Positions 13,993 through 14,055 of a stretch of DNA of 14,055 nucleotides are shown here, in pieces (position 1 is the first letter of the stretch; every line of letters begins with the position of its first letter). The notes beneath the pieces are model-generated. The model saw only the letters and a list, made by a program, of their open reading frames with translations. It did not search any database and was not told the DNA's origin. Source of the DNA: an uncultured Methanobrevibacter sp. Lineage in GTDB: Archaea > Methanobacteriota > Methanobacteria > Methanobacteriales > Methanobacteriaceae. Made by a program: the position numbers and the translations under genes. The stretch spans positions 1 to 14,055 of the forward strand of contig ONQL01000041.1 in the NCBI GenBank assembly GCA_900319985.1, read 5' to 3'.

Positions 13993-14034
13993 GATTAAAG
14001 TTAGTTATGAACTTTTAATCCTGTTTAAAAACAG
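13993..14034. repeat. Two adjacent inverted repeats at the right edge
   Basis: GATTAAAGTT (13993-14002) pairs with AACTTTTAATC (14010-14020) with one bulged T. It is followed at once by CTGTTT-N2-AAACAG (14021-14034). They may be a leader structure, operators, or part of the end of a mobile element; the gene they belong to is outside the window. Confidence 0.35.
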
Positions 14035-14055
14035 TTAAATTTAATAAGAAATTGG

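Noticed and set aside
11315..14003. Shared 14-mer TTTGATTAAAGTTA at 11315-11328 and 13990-14003
   Set aside because: In DNA this AT-rich, matches of this length are expected by chance; flanks do not align further.

Overview
The window looks like a piece of a gut- or rumen-type methanogenic archaeon of the order Methanobacteriales, most likely Methanobrevibacter or a close relative. The evidence is an AT-rich sequence, archaeal BRE/TATA promoters, Shine-Dalgarno (SD) sites of the GGAGGTG/GGTGAT type, T-tract 3' ends, and a dense cluster of secreted 'adhesin-like' proteins built from Ig-like (Big-type) and beta-helix repeats. The assignment rests on protein style and promoter signals; no rRNA or marker gene is present.

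Layout: positions 1-181 hold the 3' end of a small tautomerase gene (DmpI/4-oxalocrotonate tautomerase type, + strand). Positions 182 to about 1650 are a long, very AT-rich stretch with several small inverted repeats but no convincing gene. At 1670-1900 sits a compact + strand unit: TATA box, a leader with an inverted repeat and a possible SD-sequestering segment, a 20-codon ORF with a very good SD, and a terminator. From 2014 to 9251, four secreted-protein genes lie on the minus strand: a 1109-aa Ig-repeat adhesin-like protein (likely TTG start), a 239-aa secreted low-complexity/basic protein, a 753-aa paralogue of the first (probably leaderless mRNA), and a 130-aa Asn/Thr-rich protein ending in an MPATG sortase-like sorting signal. 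Next (9607-11124, minus) is a 14-helix DHA2-type MFS exporter. Across a divergent intergenic region, 11494-13881 (+) encodes a 795-aa beta-helix plus Ig-repeat adhesin-like protein with a textbook hairpin/T-tract terminator. The last ~140 bp carry a promoter-like element and inverted repeats belonging to whatever lies beyond.

How it fits together: the window is mainly a cell-surface island. The two large minus-strand paralogues have acidic repeat stalks and extremely lysine-rich C-termini with no membrane anchor, which suggests charge-based retention in the pseudomurein wall. The small MPATG protein would instead be covalently anchored. Each gene seems to have its own promoter and U-tract terminator, so this is a set of separately controlled genes rather than an operon. 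Promoter-proximal palindromes (5392-5408, 9285-9302, 9355-9372, 11305-11335) suggest that the surface genes are switched individually. One palindrome type, TGTTAA-N6-TTAACA, occurs twice. The most novel-looking items are the 20-codon leader-controlled unit at 1670-1900 and the doubly palindromic promoter of the MPATG gene.
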